From: Chrysomallon squamiferum
Lineage: Eukaryota > Mollusca > Gastropoda > Neomphalida > Peltospiridae
NCBI GenBank assembly: GCA_012295275.1
Contig: CM022671.1
Span: forward strand, 33,323,927 to 33,387,926
DNA: 64,000 nt
Reading direction: 5' to 3'
Position numbers and translations under genes: made by a program. How positions within the stretch are numbered: position 1 is the stretch's first letter; every line of letters begins with the position of its first letter. Below, piece by piece: positions 27,782 to 40,087 of the stretch. Under the pieces are notes generated by a model. The model made no database searches and was not told where the DNA came from. It saw nothing but the letters and a program-made list of their open reading frames with translations.

Positions 27782-29041
27782 CTAGTTTGATTGTTCCGAA
27801 TATCGCAGTACGCTTATCAGACTAATTTGCTGAACCGATTCCCGAGTTTCCTGCTGCGCAACTTCCAGTTGTCTAGGCGTAATTTTACGTCTTCTACCGG
27901 GCTTCAAGCTGCGGGATAGTCTGTCTCTGAAACTGCTGCTTAAACAAACACAGAACAAGAAATTGAAAGGACAAGTGGCTATCACTAAAAAATTTGAGAC
28001 CACGGAACAAGCACCGAGAGCATCTTTCGGTACAAGATCACTTTTATGATACTGCTGTACAAAGGTGATCAGAAGATTCGCAGCATAGAACGACTCGACG
28101 AGAAGAATTCTGAAAGCTATTAGCAACAGCATCGCCGACGTCCTGACTGTCAGCCACAGCTCTGCATTCTGCAAGTGTTTGTTCCCAATCACCAGTCGAC
28201 GTCTGTAGTTGAAGCTGGAGTATGTTACTCTCACTAGAAGAATGTTGAAAAACGTTAACAGGACGCACGGTAAGACTTCGGCAAGGGCAAGTTTGATCCA
28301 TGTGTATAGATAGTTGAAGGAATCGAGGGACACACCTATACGTAGTCTCAGAGAACACGTGTTCACGATAGCAATGCTAGACTGGTCAAAAAACCTTTTC
28401 CCCACGACCTTGATGGGCTGTACGTACACAAGCAGTAGAAATGAATGCAAAACACAAGAAAACAGAACTATTCCTGCAATGGTCATTGAAACTCCTTTAT
28501 ATCCTGTGATACAAGTTAGACAGTGTTTGTTGGATATGCCAGAATAACGTTGTAAGGACAGCAGGACAGTCAGCCATAAGGAAGTTGTATGTAAAACGAC
28601 TGGAACAATAACTGTCCCGTAATGAAAAACGTGACACCATAGCACAGAAGGGTAACTTTTATAACCTTCAAGGGCGTAGATGTAGATAAAATGCGGCAAC
28701 GTTGCCAATCCTGTTAAAGTATCTGCTACAGCAACAGCAGCAAGAATGACGTTCGTTGGCGACCTCAGCCGTTTGGTAAGTATATTTCTTGTAAGAATGA
28801 TATTTAACACAAATGTTATGAAGATAATTACTGGGGCTGCATATCCGTAAAGCGGTTTTGCCAAATCTACAGGTTCAGTCTTTTCCAGATCCAGGACATT
28901 TTGCAGCTGTCTGCTCTTTATGGCGATCTTTGACAGATTGGAGCTGAAATTCTGGAATTTTATCAGAGATGACACATCTTTTTCAGGCCAACCAAATCGA
29001 GAAGATAAGGACGACAAACACTGATGATATGTTTCGTTCAT
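27782..29041 (-). CDS. Class A GPCR, sex-peptide/myoinhibitory-peptide receptor-like (intronless)
   Basis: A single open frame of 419 codons from ATG 29,041 to TAG. Seven hydrophobic segments are visible, with TM1 at about 66-88, TM2 97-121, TM3 137-163, TM4 184-206, TM5 248-272, TM6 299-325 and TM7 342-366. The extracellular N terminus has N-glycosylation sites at N2, N31 and N35. Family marks are PLYGYAAP before TM1, SPTN before TM2, Asp107 in TM2, HTTSLWLT in TM3, QRY at 164-166 in place of D/ERY, Glu316 in TM6, and CPFNFLF instead of NPxxY. These fit the sex-peptide, myoinhibitory-peptide and FMRFamide-like receptors of protostomes. Cys136 and Cys229 probably form the usual extracellular disulfide. 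The ligand cannot be told. The lack of introns suggests a retrogene or a lineage-specific expansion. Confidence 0.88.
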   Translation of the reverse strand: MNETYHQCLSSLSSRFGWPEKDVSSLIKFQNFSSNLSKIAIKSRQLQNVLDLEKTEPVDLAKPLYGYAAPVIIFITFVLNIILTRNILTKRLRSPTNVILAAVAVADTLTGLATLPHFIYIYALEGYKSYPSVLWCHVFHYGTVIVPVVLHTTSLWLTVLLSLQRYSGISNKHCLTCITGYKGVSMTIAGIVLFSCVLHSFLLLVYVQPIKVVGKRFFDQSSIAIVNTCSLRLRIGVSLDSFNYLYTWIKLALAEVLPCVLLTFFNILLVRVTYSSFNYRRRLVIGNKHLQNAELWLTVRTSAMLLLIAFRILLVESFYAANLLITFVQQYHKSDLVPKDALGACSVVSNFLVIATCPFNFLFCVCLSSSFRDRLSRSLKPGRRRKITPRQLEVAQQETRESVQQISLISVLRYSEQSN

Positions 29042-32000
29042 ATTTTGAAATATTACAATAATAATAATTAAAAATATAGAAAAATTGGTCAGTTAATTTT
29101 TACTTTCAGTCGAATAATTTTAATTTACATTTCTCAAATTACATTGTTGTTACATTTGTTATCGTTATTTCTTTTAACAATATTCTGAGTATCTTATGCT
29201 TTCACAAGCATTATAATTTTTACTTTTAGTTCCAAAACATCGCTGGAAGAAACTGTTTATATTATTTTATCCATTTTTCATTCCGCCAGCATAAATTTCT
29301 ATCTTTAAAACATATTGTAGAACTGTATTTTCCGACGAAATCAACACCCAGTTTTAATAAACAGTAAAGTATCCTATACACATATATTTTTCTTTCTTTT
29401 CTATATGTCTGCCCTAAACTTTCCAAGTACAGTCTCGAAATTCTTCTTATCTTTTTCGTTTTCCTCCTTCGCACATTAAAATTCTTTCAAGAACTTCATA
29501 AGAATTAGAAAACGTGATTTCACGCAGCATTTTCATTTTTTTCTGACAGTCTGCCAAATCAAAATCTATCTTATATTATATTTCTATTTTTTTTTTCTTT
29601 TTACGTTTTCACGTCTACTTGATTGAAGAGGATCAAACAAATGACTAATAGGTTCGTCTCAGTTATACTGTATTATTATTTATTCCTATACTGGCTTTAA
29701 ACTTGGATACAGGCGTATGCAAACTCCGACTGCTTTTTCTGAGAAACATTCCGACCTGAATTTTCGATCAGTGTACTTAAGCTCTCACAAAGCAAATTAG
29801 CACAAGTGAAATTTAAACAACATTGATTGAGTGTAGCGGATAATCATATTTACCTTAATCCGCATTAAACGGATCACGTGTCTTGTTCTCACAAAATACA
29901 ATACATAGTGTCACATAGCATAATAACATTATTATTTTCTTTAGAGGTATTTTTATTTTGACATGACTGACTGTAGAGACGTCAGCATCAGAAATCTCAG
30001 AAATGAGCTCTATGAACAGAAAATGCATCTGGTGTCAGTAAATAACTTACATTTTGTAAACTTTTTAAAGATTGTTTTCGGTTTTTTGTATGTTTGTTGT
30101 TATTGTTTTTTTTTTTTTTTTTTTTTTAAATTAAAATGTACTTGAGGTTTACTGAAAAAACAGACTAAAACCATTTTAATGTAATTACCACACTTTTTGT
30201 TTTTGTTGTTGTTTGTGTTTCCAATATCTTTATGACTATAAAAACAACGAGAGCAAAAATGTTTCGTAAACTATTTTATGATTTTTTTTTTGTACGTTTT
30301 TCTTAAAAAAAAAAAAAAAAAAAAAAATAAAAATATATAAAAATAATAAATACATTGTTTAATCAGTGGAAAAGTCAACAAAAATCTACATCGATGTGAA
30401 TTAATTACACTGGCAGTGTTATGCAAATAGGCTTCTCATATGTCATTCTCCAGCCCAGTCAGAGTTTGCCCATATTTGTGCTATTTAAAAAAAAAAAAAA
30501 AAATTTAATTGTTTTGTATGGTTGCTAGGAAAAAAAATAGTGCTTAGAAATAAAAAAAGGAATATGGAAGTACAAAAAATAAATAACTGAGGCTTTTTTT
30601 TTATTAGTAGTACAACAGTACAATTACTACTTCTGATTCTCTAAAAAATTCTACTATCACTACTACATCTACTAGTACTACTACTATCACCACTACAGTT
30701 GTATCAACAGTAACATTAACGATAATGAATCAATTCTTATTAAATCAGATTTCTATGCTGACGGATGAAAATTAAACAAATAAATGAAACTTTTTGTCTG
30801 TGACAGTCATGGTCTTTATCCTCTGTTTGAGGCGTTGTCCTAAATCAGGCGTTCTAGGTGCCCCTCGTTAAAATCCAGTAGTGAATATTTATTTAGTTTT
30901 CATCAGTGATTTTAACGAGAGAAATTAATGTAGTGCATGTATGTTCAGGGGCTAGAGTATGAAGGAATGAACTTAATGAGCTCATGTGATTAAGAATTAA
31001 TTTTGTAATATTTTATCAGGAATGCTTTGCTACTTGAGATTAGTTTAGTATATATTGTACCATTACTAAAAAGAACAACATAATTATTATTATTAAAAAA
31101 GTTTATTGTATTGCACTGAATGTGTGATTTTAAAGTCTCATTATGAATAGTCTATTAAATCTTAGTTCGACGCAAACATGAAATTTTTGAAATATAACAG
31201 TAATTGTTATCCAAAATAAACAAAGAAGCAAACAAACAAATAAACATACAAACAAATAAATAAATAAATAAACAAACACGTAAATAAACAAATAAAGAAA
31301 GAAACAAGCAAGCAAACAAACGAATTATGTTTATATTGGACGAAAATGCAAGAACCCAGGAAGTGTTTAGGTAGTTATTAAATCCACTTACATTGGGGAT
31401 TTATTTAAGTCAAATTAGCTGCTGTTAATACAGAGCAGTATCATTCAAATACATATCATAGTGTCCGGTTATTTCAAAGTGCGAATTATCTTTTTGGGCT
31501 AAATAACATTCAGGTGAATAATATTTATTTTGGTGTGCAATTTTTACTTTTTAACAATGACGAAATTTTTCACAGATCCTATTTGACTATGTAATAAATA
31601 AATAATGATTATTTTTTTTATGTCGGAGTATGATCACATTTATATTCGGATTCGCTTCTATGGAAGTGGTATTCTTCAAATAGTAATATATGCATAACAT
31701 TTTTTTTTGTGTTAAGTAATCTCCAGTTGTCCTTTATTGACCGATCTTAGAGACAGTAAATCCAATTGATTCTTTAAGTTTACTGAATAATCGTATTAAA
31801 ATAACTGACTAACAAACTAACTAACTAAAAAAAAAAAAAAAAAAAGAGAAAGAAAGAAACGAAAAGAAATTGTGACTAAAACAAAAAACAGTATTAATAA
31901 CATAAAAGAAAAAAAATATATATAAAAAAATAAGCATGCAAGCAAGCAAACTAGCAACATACATGCGCGCGCTGAAATTGCTTATATTTTGACAGCAGTA

Positions 32001-32399
32001 ATTACTTATAATTAAAATAATTATAACTTCGGATGTATTTCTAATGGCGTTTTGTTTGTTTTGTTTTAATCCAAACCAAATTTAATTAAAAAATCAATAA
32101 ATAAATCAATAATAAATTTAAAAAAAAAGAAAAAAAAAAAAATCAAATTTAATATATTATAAAATTAGCATTACATCTGGAGAAAATAAATAAATAAATA
32201 ATAACAATAACAATAAAAATAATAAAAATAAAAATACAATACAATACAATACGATACAAATGAAAAAGGTTTTGATAAGCGAACATAGCACTGTTTTATA
32301 TTATAATTAACAATTAAAACGTCTTAATAAAGCGGTCAGGCGTACGATATTAATAAAGTACTTCCGAGAACAGGAAGATCAAGATGAAACATTTATGAA
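29042..32399. other. Intergenic stretch between GPCR and CARD/Z-alpha cluster
   Basis: I see no supported gene. It contains long A and T runs (30,108-30,127; 30,307-30,327; 31,828-31,846), CTA/ACT trinucleotide repeats around 30,610-30,710 and an (AAAC/AAAT)n tract around 31,215-31,320. Confidence 0.5.
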
Positions 32400-32708
32400 C
32401 TAAGCGCGAGGCGTAACGGTCGCTTCGTGAAAAGTCGACTCTCTACGGGCCGTACGAAATACGTGACAATGCAGAACACAGGGAAAAACCCGAATGCTAA
32501 TTTTATACTCTTTTCTCCGTAAAAATAGTTTTAACCAATAGATAACTGGATTACAAATTGAGTTCAAAATCCAGCCAATCAGTTTTATTGCTGTACATTT
32601 GTATGGAAAGATCCGAAGATTCCCTGTAAGATGATGCAGTTCATCACAAAACCACAAACAAACCGCAGTAAACTTTAATAAGTAATTAGTAAACAGATAT
32701 TCATTCAT
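32400..32708 (-). pseudogene. GPCR TM7-like fragment
   Basis: A 102-codon open frame contains LIGWILNSICNPVIY followed by FLRRKEYK. This matches the TM7 and helix-8 pattern of class A receptors (W-x2-NS-x2-NPxIY, then a basic F-R-x segment). A TM6-like stretch with CLWF lies about 34 residues before the NPVIY Asn. No further receptor exons are visible on the minus strand at higher coordinates, where gene A starts on the opposite strand 47 bases away. It could be a relic, a terminal exon of a split receptor, or chance. The tail is basic and ends in TPRA. Confidence 0.35.
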
Positions 32709-32754
32709 TCAATTATTTATTTATTTACTGTCAGGAATTGGATTATAATAAAAC

Positions 32755-33025
32755 ATGGGTCCGACTAAAGAAGAAGATCTGGTAAGAAGGTTGACACCAA
32801 AATTTATGGAATTGATTGACCCATCTACATTTATGATTCATCTTGAAGTTCATGTTCTCACTTCCATTGATGAGGTAAGTGACAATTTAGATCCATCAAG
32901 TTGTGTCACTAATTAAGTGAGAATTTGTTTGTAATGTTTTTACTGGTAACACACTTTCTGTGGATACTGAAAACTAATCATCAACAAGTGATTCTTTGTA
33001 CCAAAAAGAGAAGAACAAAAAAATA

Positions 33026-33068
<43 letters not shown>

Positions 33069-33123
33069 GAATCAAAATTATCAATTTGAGCCAGTAACTG
33101 ATAATCATTATTCTTTTTATGTA

Positions 33124-33176
<53 letters not shown>

Positions 33177-33366
33177 ATAGATCTGTGGATAGATATATAC
33201 ATTTGTATAAAGCCTTTTTATGAAACATCAACATTTCTTTCTTACATCGTTAATTATATCAGTTACAGTATTGCATTATAATTATTCTGTTGTGAAATAG
33301 AAGAAAAATTTCTATTTTTTTTTATCATCGTACAATATTTACTGACGTTTAAATAATAATAATATT

Positions 33367-33407
<41 letters not shown>

Positions 33408-35178
33408 CAATATAGTTTAATATAAAGACATTCTACTTGTATTCTGGTTTATTACATTATAATTTTCTGAACACATTCACTCTGATTGGTAAATGTTATT
33501 TTCTCTCACTGACCAGTGATGGAGCTGGTTGGCAATGGTGATCATGTTTAGTGACTGTCACAGTCAAAATGTCCATTAGTAACATTATCTGCATCTCATT
33601 ATAACTTCAGACAGTTCAACCCCCCCACACACAAACCCTTTTATAGCATTCATTTTTTGTTTTTCTGGTAGAGTTTGATAGAGGCTGAAGAAAAGTGTAA
33701 AGGAAGACAATATGCAGCGAAAAAATTGTTGGATATTCTTTCTAGAAAAGAAAACTGGTTTGAGAAAATAATAGAAACTCTGAGAATTGAAGAGGTGAAG
33801 TTGAGCCATGTTGCAGATAAATTTCTACAAATTAAAAGTAAGTATTTTTTAAAAATTATTACTGAAACAAAAGGTTTCATGCTAAAATACCTCACATATA
33901 TCATTACCAGAGAGACAACTGTAACAAATATTGAATCACATTCATATAGTACTTCCCAGTATATATGTATATATATATTATAAAAGGTAACCGTAACAGA
34001 TTACTGACAACTGTAATAAATTATATTATTTAACTGGTTTATATAATTTGATTTAAAAAAACCCACAAACCACAAATTTAGTTGAACACTCAGTGTATGG
34101 TTTTATTTACTTATATTCTTTTTCTAGTCTATTTTGTATGATTATAATTATAAAATGATAATTTCTGTTAGCTTTTGAAGAAACCAATGTTCTCTTTGTT
34201 ACTTGGAGCTATTAAATGTTCAGATATTGAGAAAGTCATTCATAAGTTTCTGTTTGTTTTCAGAAGAGGTAGATGCTGACTGGATTAAATTAGAACAAAA
34301 GTCCAGAGGTAAGCAGTTTTCTACACATCATGAGTCTAGATTGTTATCATTATTTAATTGCAGTCTTAAAAGCAGAAAACTTACTTGAGTTGTAAGTGGT
34401 TGTAGGATCAACTCTTCTCATTTCTTCAATTTGTCTTGGTCATAAGACCAAGAGCTTTACTAAAGGCCACTTTTTTGTGTTTCCCTCTCAGTGTGCAGTG
34501 AAAAATAACTCTTGCACTTTCATAAATGATCACTTAAGTTTCCTATTATAACAGATATAGTAAAAACATTTGTTTTCTTATATTGTTTTTACTTTCAAAA
34601 GATGTAATTCTATTAAAGAAAATATCATCTGATCTGAATATGTAGCTTAAACACATGGAGTATTATCAATATAACACCTAATAATTATTATATCCAAGTG
34701 GTACAAATTACTGCTTCTGTAACATATTAATTTTGTTCTTATTTTTTACTGCAGGAGCTGAGTCACATCAGTCAGTTCTGTGTGAAAATAAAACAGCTCT
34801 GAGCACTTTTATTTTTGGTAATTGTTTGCCAAAACCTAAAGGTAATGTTTTATACAAAATCAGCATAATGTGTTACTATGGTTACCATTCTAATTATTCA
34901 TTATAAATAAAATTAGTACAGAATAAAATGGTTTTTTATTATTTTCTTTGCATTTTATTAGTGTTGTAAAAATTCATGTTCATTTTTAAAATAGATTATT
35001 TTGTTTTATGTCATTCTGTTTAGGTACACTCTTATTTTATTATTATGAAACATGAGTAAACACACACACACACACACATACACTCATTTGTTGATATAAT
35101 GATTTTCTACCTGTAAAACCAAAGATAATTTTCCAGATAAGATGAGTAATAAATATATATTTACATATACAAAAACAG

Positions 35179-35235
<57 letters not shown>

Positions 35236-37135
35236 GTTATATGAAAACATTCAGACATTTAGGTATGAAACACATATTCATATTGGTATAAAACACATAT
35301 ACCTAATGAAGAAATACACCTACTGATATGAAACAAAGAGAAACACTTACTGGTATAACACACATAGACTTACAAGCACACATACCTTTACAATACAGAC
35401 ACAGAGATGCTATGATAAATTAGCAATACTTATGTATGTACATACTAACTGACGTGACAATTATATTTTTAGATCACTATAAAACAGATGGGAAAAGACA
35501 TGAACAGAACGAAAATAAAAATCCCACTGTTTGTGATTCTCCCAGGAACGATTTTGGGAATGACAAATTTGTAAGACCATGTTTTGTTTATTTGGGTGTG
35601 CCTGTGTGTGGGTATGTTGTAACTCATATGAAACTTGTTTATTGTTCATCATGGAGTTGTAAGTAGGTTTGAGGAAGCTGCTTGAAACTCATATAGTCCA
35701 TCAAACTTCACGCCACCCACTTAAAATGTCTCCAAAAGTAACAGTGTTGGACACAAGTTTGTCGTGTATTGACTTTAACCCTTCAGAGCATGCATCTGTG
35801 TGGTTTGCTGTGTGCAGTGTTACGTATCCACTAATGTGCCTTGTTGTGTGCAGTGTTAAGTATCCACTAATGTGCCTTGTTGTGTGCAGTGTTTATCCAC
35901 TAATGTGCCTTGTTGTGTGCAGTGTTAAGTATCCACTAATGTGCCTTGTTGTGTGCAGTGTTAAGTATCCACTAATGTGCCTTGTTGTGTGCAGTGTTAA
36001 GTATCCACTAATGTGCCTTGTTGTGTGCAGTGTTAAGTATCCACTAATGTGCATTGTTGTGTGCAGTGTTAAGTATTCACTAATGTGCCTTGTTGTGTTC
36101 AGGGTTAAACTGTCAAAAGTCACTTATTTACTTACTAGTCCCTAGCAATTTGGTAACACAGACTTCACAATTCAGATTACCTTTTTTGTGATAAAAAGAA
36201 GTATACCACTTCCACAACAAAATACTATTTTTTTAATTTACAATACACCCAATCACATAAATGTGAGATTACTATACATTTCAATTTTAAAAATATTTTC
36301 AATTACCTGAGTTGGTAAATAATTTTCTTTTCTTTTTCTTTCTTTCTTTATTTTTTTGTTGCTTTTTAATTTGTTATTACAGTTAGGCAATCTTAATTTT
36401 GAAAATTGTTTTTCATTTTCTTTCATTGTAGAATGATTTAGAAAGAAAAATTATAAGATTTTTGAGAACTAAGACAGAGCCACAACTAACACTGACAATT
36501 GCGAAAGCTTGTGGTTGTGAAACACGGAAGGATGTTAATCCATCACTGTATGGCCTTGCCAAAAAAAACATTATTAAACAATGTGATACCCGTTCGCCTA
36601 CCTGGCAGGTGAGTTAATGAGATTTTTAAAACTAAATTTGTTAATTGAAAGAGTTATAAAATGTTAAAAATTATAATATTTAATCATTTAGTTTAAGTAA
36701 GTCACTTCTTGTTGAATAATATTTATTTCAGTGTTGTTAAAAATAAAAAAAAGTGTTTATTTTTGTTTATTTGATGAAAATGATGACTACATAAAGATTA
36801 GTCACATAATTACATGAATAAATTTGTGTGGTTGTATGACTAAATTCTGTACTTCTAACTTTCCTCTATCACTTCATATCAACCTTTAATAATAAAAAAG
36901 TATTTTTGTTAACAATTTCTGGAGTATGCATAGAGGCTGAAACTTTTCTTTTGTTTTGTGATAACATTTCATACACAGAAGTGCAAATAATTCAAGTAAT
37001 GTAAGGTTTTATGTTAATAATTTAAATAATATCTGCAAACAATAAATCTGAAAATAATTTTCTCTTCACAAATTTCATTTGATGTTATCATTTAACTTTA
37101 AAAATATTTTGTTTGGTTTTCAGATGATGTCATAA
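32755..37135 (+). CDS. Gene A: CARD plus Z-alpha domain protein (234 aa, seven coding exons)
   Basis: Exons: 32,755-32,874; 33,672-33,837; 34,264-34,308; 34,755-34,841; 35,473-35,570; 36,432-36,608; 37,124-37,135. All introns are GT-AG and every phase agrees (705 bases). Residues 1-95, exons 1-2, form a CARD-like helical bundle ending in WFEKIIETLR, the pattern of RIG-I, MDA5 and MAVS CARDs. Residues 96-172 are a polar linker. Residues 173-231 are a Z-alpha winged helix: LTIAKACG (helix 2), TRKDVNPSLYGL (recognition helix with Asn208 and Tyr212) and RSPTW (wing, Pro228 and Trp230). In ADAR1 the matching Asn, Tyr, Pro and Trp contact Z-DNA. The last exon adds only Met-Met-Ser. An acceptor-like AG (32,732-32,733) before the ATG suggests an upstream non-coding exon. 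AATAAA lies at 37,204. The function, Z-nucleic-acid sensing, is inferred. Confidence 0.8.
33030..33407. repeat. (GT)n, (AT)n and (TAA)n microsatellites in intron 1 of gene A
   Basis: (GT)n at 33,030-33,065, (AT)n at 33,128-33,174 and (TAA)n at about 33,354-33,407. The same order, with shorter runs, occurs in intron 1 of gene B (about 40,660-41,002), so the repeats predate the A/B duplication. Confidence 0.9.
35181..35233. repeat. (CA)n microsatellite in intron 4 of gene A
   Basis: About 26 CA units, with a shorter run at 35,059-35,078. It is opposite in sense to the (GT)n run in intron 1 of the same gene. Related runs lie in gene D at 56,186-56,203 and 56,308-56,343. Confidence 0.95.
35805..36105. 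repeat. 36-bp minisatellite before the Z-alpha exon of gene A
   Basis: About eight copies of a unit reading TGTGCCTTGTTGTGTGCAG and continuing GTTAAGTATCCACTAA. The unit length is a multiple of three, so long repetitive open frames appear on both strands; they start and stop with the array and are not genes. One unit is a few bases shorter. A related array of different unit length sits at the same place in genes B and D. Confidence 0.9.
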
Positions 37136-37929
37136 GAACCAAAATGAGATGCTTCCAGACGTATGAAATATACTACAGCATGGCAGGAAAAAACAAACAA
37201 AATAATAAAAGTGCTTATTTAAAATTACAGATGTAAACTGGAAGCAAGCACAGTGATAATCTCTGATGTACAAATATCTGATCTGTACTGGTTCTGTTCA
37301 AAGTTTACAAAATCTGCCAATATTTAAATCCAGAATGAAATTTGTTATTCATCTAAAATATAAGTAATTTAGGTTGTATATTTAAATAGGAATTTTTAAA
37401 ATAGGAATTAAAATAACTTAATTTATTTGGTGACCTATTTTAATCAAAGAGTTAAGACTTATTCAAAGGATTATGAAATTTAATTTTTTTAAATAGATGA
37501 ATTTCATGAATTTAATTTTTAAATTCTTATAAAGAAATTATTTACAGCTTTTAAAAATGTTCTTATATCTTGATTTAAATATTTGTATGAATATTTAAGA
37601 ATGATCAATTTATACTTAACGAATTTAAATAAAAATTATAACATTTGTATTGTTTATAATTTATTAAATCTGTTGAACAGCAGAGTTATAATAATTTTAA
37701 CATTAGTAGCTGTAGATTCATGATATCTTGTTAATCATATACTTGATTATAATTGAAAAATACATTATTACGAATAACTGTATAATGTTTTTATATAAAC
37801 AATAAATTATTTTACAGTGTATTCAGTTTTGTTTCAGTCAGTTAATCTTCTGCTGCAGGATTACAAAATCAAAAAAACAAACAAACAAACAAACAAATAA
37901 ACAAATTAGTAATTAAAAAAATCTATAAA

Positions 37930-38058
37930 ATGACTAATGGGAAAGAAGGTAGAAACATTTTAATGACACGATCAGCACATTCCAACCTACCATTGTGTGA
38001 GTCATATTATACAGGTTTAAGATCCATCATAAGAGAAATCCCACTTCCATTAGACTGA
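37930..38058 (+). other. Conserved 42-codon open frame, copy 1 (spacer A-B)
   Basis: The frame begins MTNGKEGRNILMTRSAHS and ends REIPLPLD. The 129-bp frame and its near flanks are identical by eye to copies at 48,293-48,421 and 60,278-60,406, while the surrounding spacer between A and the others has diverged by several per cent. A fourth copy at 39,251 has a stop after 13 codons. No homology or signal peptide is seen. It may be a microprotein, a conserved regulatory segment in the right reading frame, or the result of gene conversion. Confidence 0.3.
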
Positions 38059-40037
38059 GTTTGTTCTTTAATCATTAGCTGTAATATACATATATTCAAA
38101 AAGAAAGAAAGAAAAATTATTAATAAATTCCAGCTGCAAGCACACGCACAACAATATTTATTTATTTTAATTGTAACTTTACAATTTTTGTTTCTTTAAA
38201 CGTATTCCAAACTGAAATAAACTTAGTCTTCAGTTCTTTGCTAATGGATTAAAACTGCTTGGTCTTTGCATGATGACAAATCCAATCCAAACACTTAAAC
38301 AGCGAGTGTTATTTATATACGATACAAACATTACCAGAATAGTGTATAACACCTACTTGACATGGATACAAAAAAAAAAAAAAAAAAAAAAAAAAAACAG
38401 AAATAAAAAAACAAACAACACATATAATTAAATAAATAATAATAAAAATAATAAAATTAAACCAAAAAAAAAAAAAAGTTAAAAAGAAAAATAATAATAA
38501 TAATTTTTTTTAATAATAATAATAAAAAAAAATAAAATATAAAATTTTTAAATAAAAAAGAAATAAAACAAAACGATTGATATGCCCTTGACTTGTAAAA
38601 CCGTAACGACGTATAGGCGTGAATTATATTGATAAATTAATTGTTATAGGCCAGGTACCCGAGTTACTATCAAACATAATATAACTGAATTAAAAATTAT
38701 TTAAACAGTTTATGAAATTAAAAAATAAAAAAATATAAAAGAGGCCTTTTAAAATCAAGTTCATGAAATTAATTATAAAATTGTTACCGAAAAATTATGT
38801 GCAGTTTTTAAAAGAGTTGTTATATACAGATTTTGATATTTTTGTCAGAGGAACATTTCTAAGAATGTTTAAGAATGATCTATTTTTACTTACGTAATTT
38901 AAATAAATATTACTATTTTTATTTATTCATTTATTATTTTATTAAATCTATTGATCGGCAGTGTTATATTTTAACATTAGTTGTTTTTGATTCATATCTG
39001 GTTAATTATACAAATGGTTATGTTTGAAAAATACACTTTTAAGAATAACTGTTCTGGTGCAAATACATTGTGAAATGTTTTGATATATGTAATAGATTAT
39101 TTTACTATGTTTTCTGATTTGTTTCAATCAGTGAATCTTCTACTGCAGGCAAACAAAATCAAACAAACAAAATACAACAACAAGAAACAAACAAAACAAA
39201 CAACAACAACAAAAACAAAAACAAACAAAGAAACAGTAAATAAAAATAAAATGACCAATGCGAAAGAAGGTAGAAACATTTTAATGACATGATCAGCACA
39301 TTTCAGCCTACATTATGTGAGTCATATTATACTGGTTTAAGGTTCATCATAAGAGATATTTTAATTGTAATTTTACTATTTTTGTTTGTTTAAACTGATT
39401 CAAAACTAAAATAAATTTAGGCTTCAGTTCTTTGGTAATGGAACAAAACTGCATGATCAATCGAATCCAAACACTTAAACAACGAGTATTATTTATATAC
39501 GATACAAACCTTGCTATAATAGTGTGTGATATCTACTATACATCAAAAAAAATAAATAAATAAATAAATAAATAAAATAAAATAAAATAAAAATAAATAA
39601 ATAAATAATGATTATAAACTTTAAAAAGAAAAACTAAGAAATAAAAATGAAAAAAAGAAAGAAGATAGAAGAAGAAAAAGGAAATACATGTACAACGAGA
39701 GGGAGGAGTGGGTAGGTGCGCAGCAAACTGTGGAAATTACATAGAAAAAACTGTGGAAAACACTGTACGTAAAATCTTCGTCAGGAGTTTACTTTTCAGT
39801 TTTATTTGAAATGTATATATAGTTATAATGATTTTAACAAAAATTCATTTACGATCATTAGAAATTATATTTCAGTTTATTTTAACTGAAATTTCAGAAA
39901 CTTTATAACATAAATAATCATTTCCTAGCCGACAAATTTCTACTTTCACTTTCTCGTTGAAATCTTGTAGAATAATTTGACTAAACTGACACTTTAAAAT
40001 ATTCTATATCATTATATCTTTGAGATAAAACAAACTG

Positions 40038-40087
<50 letters not shown>

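Noticed and set aside
33585-33983. Frames on both strands around gene A exon 2 (and 41,209-41,664 in gene B)
   Set aside because: The plus frames are exon 2 read on into the intron past GTAAGT; the minus frames are shadows.
35669-36145. Long Cys/Met/Val-rich open frame (158 codons)
   Set aside because: It is the translation of a 36-bp minisatellite; the opposite strand is equally open.
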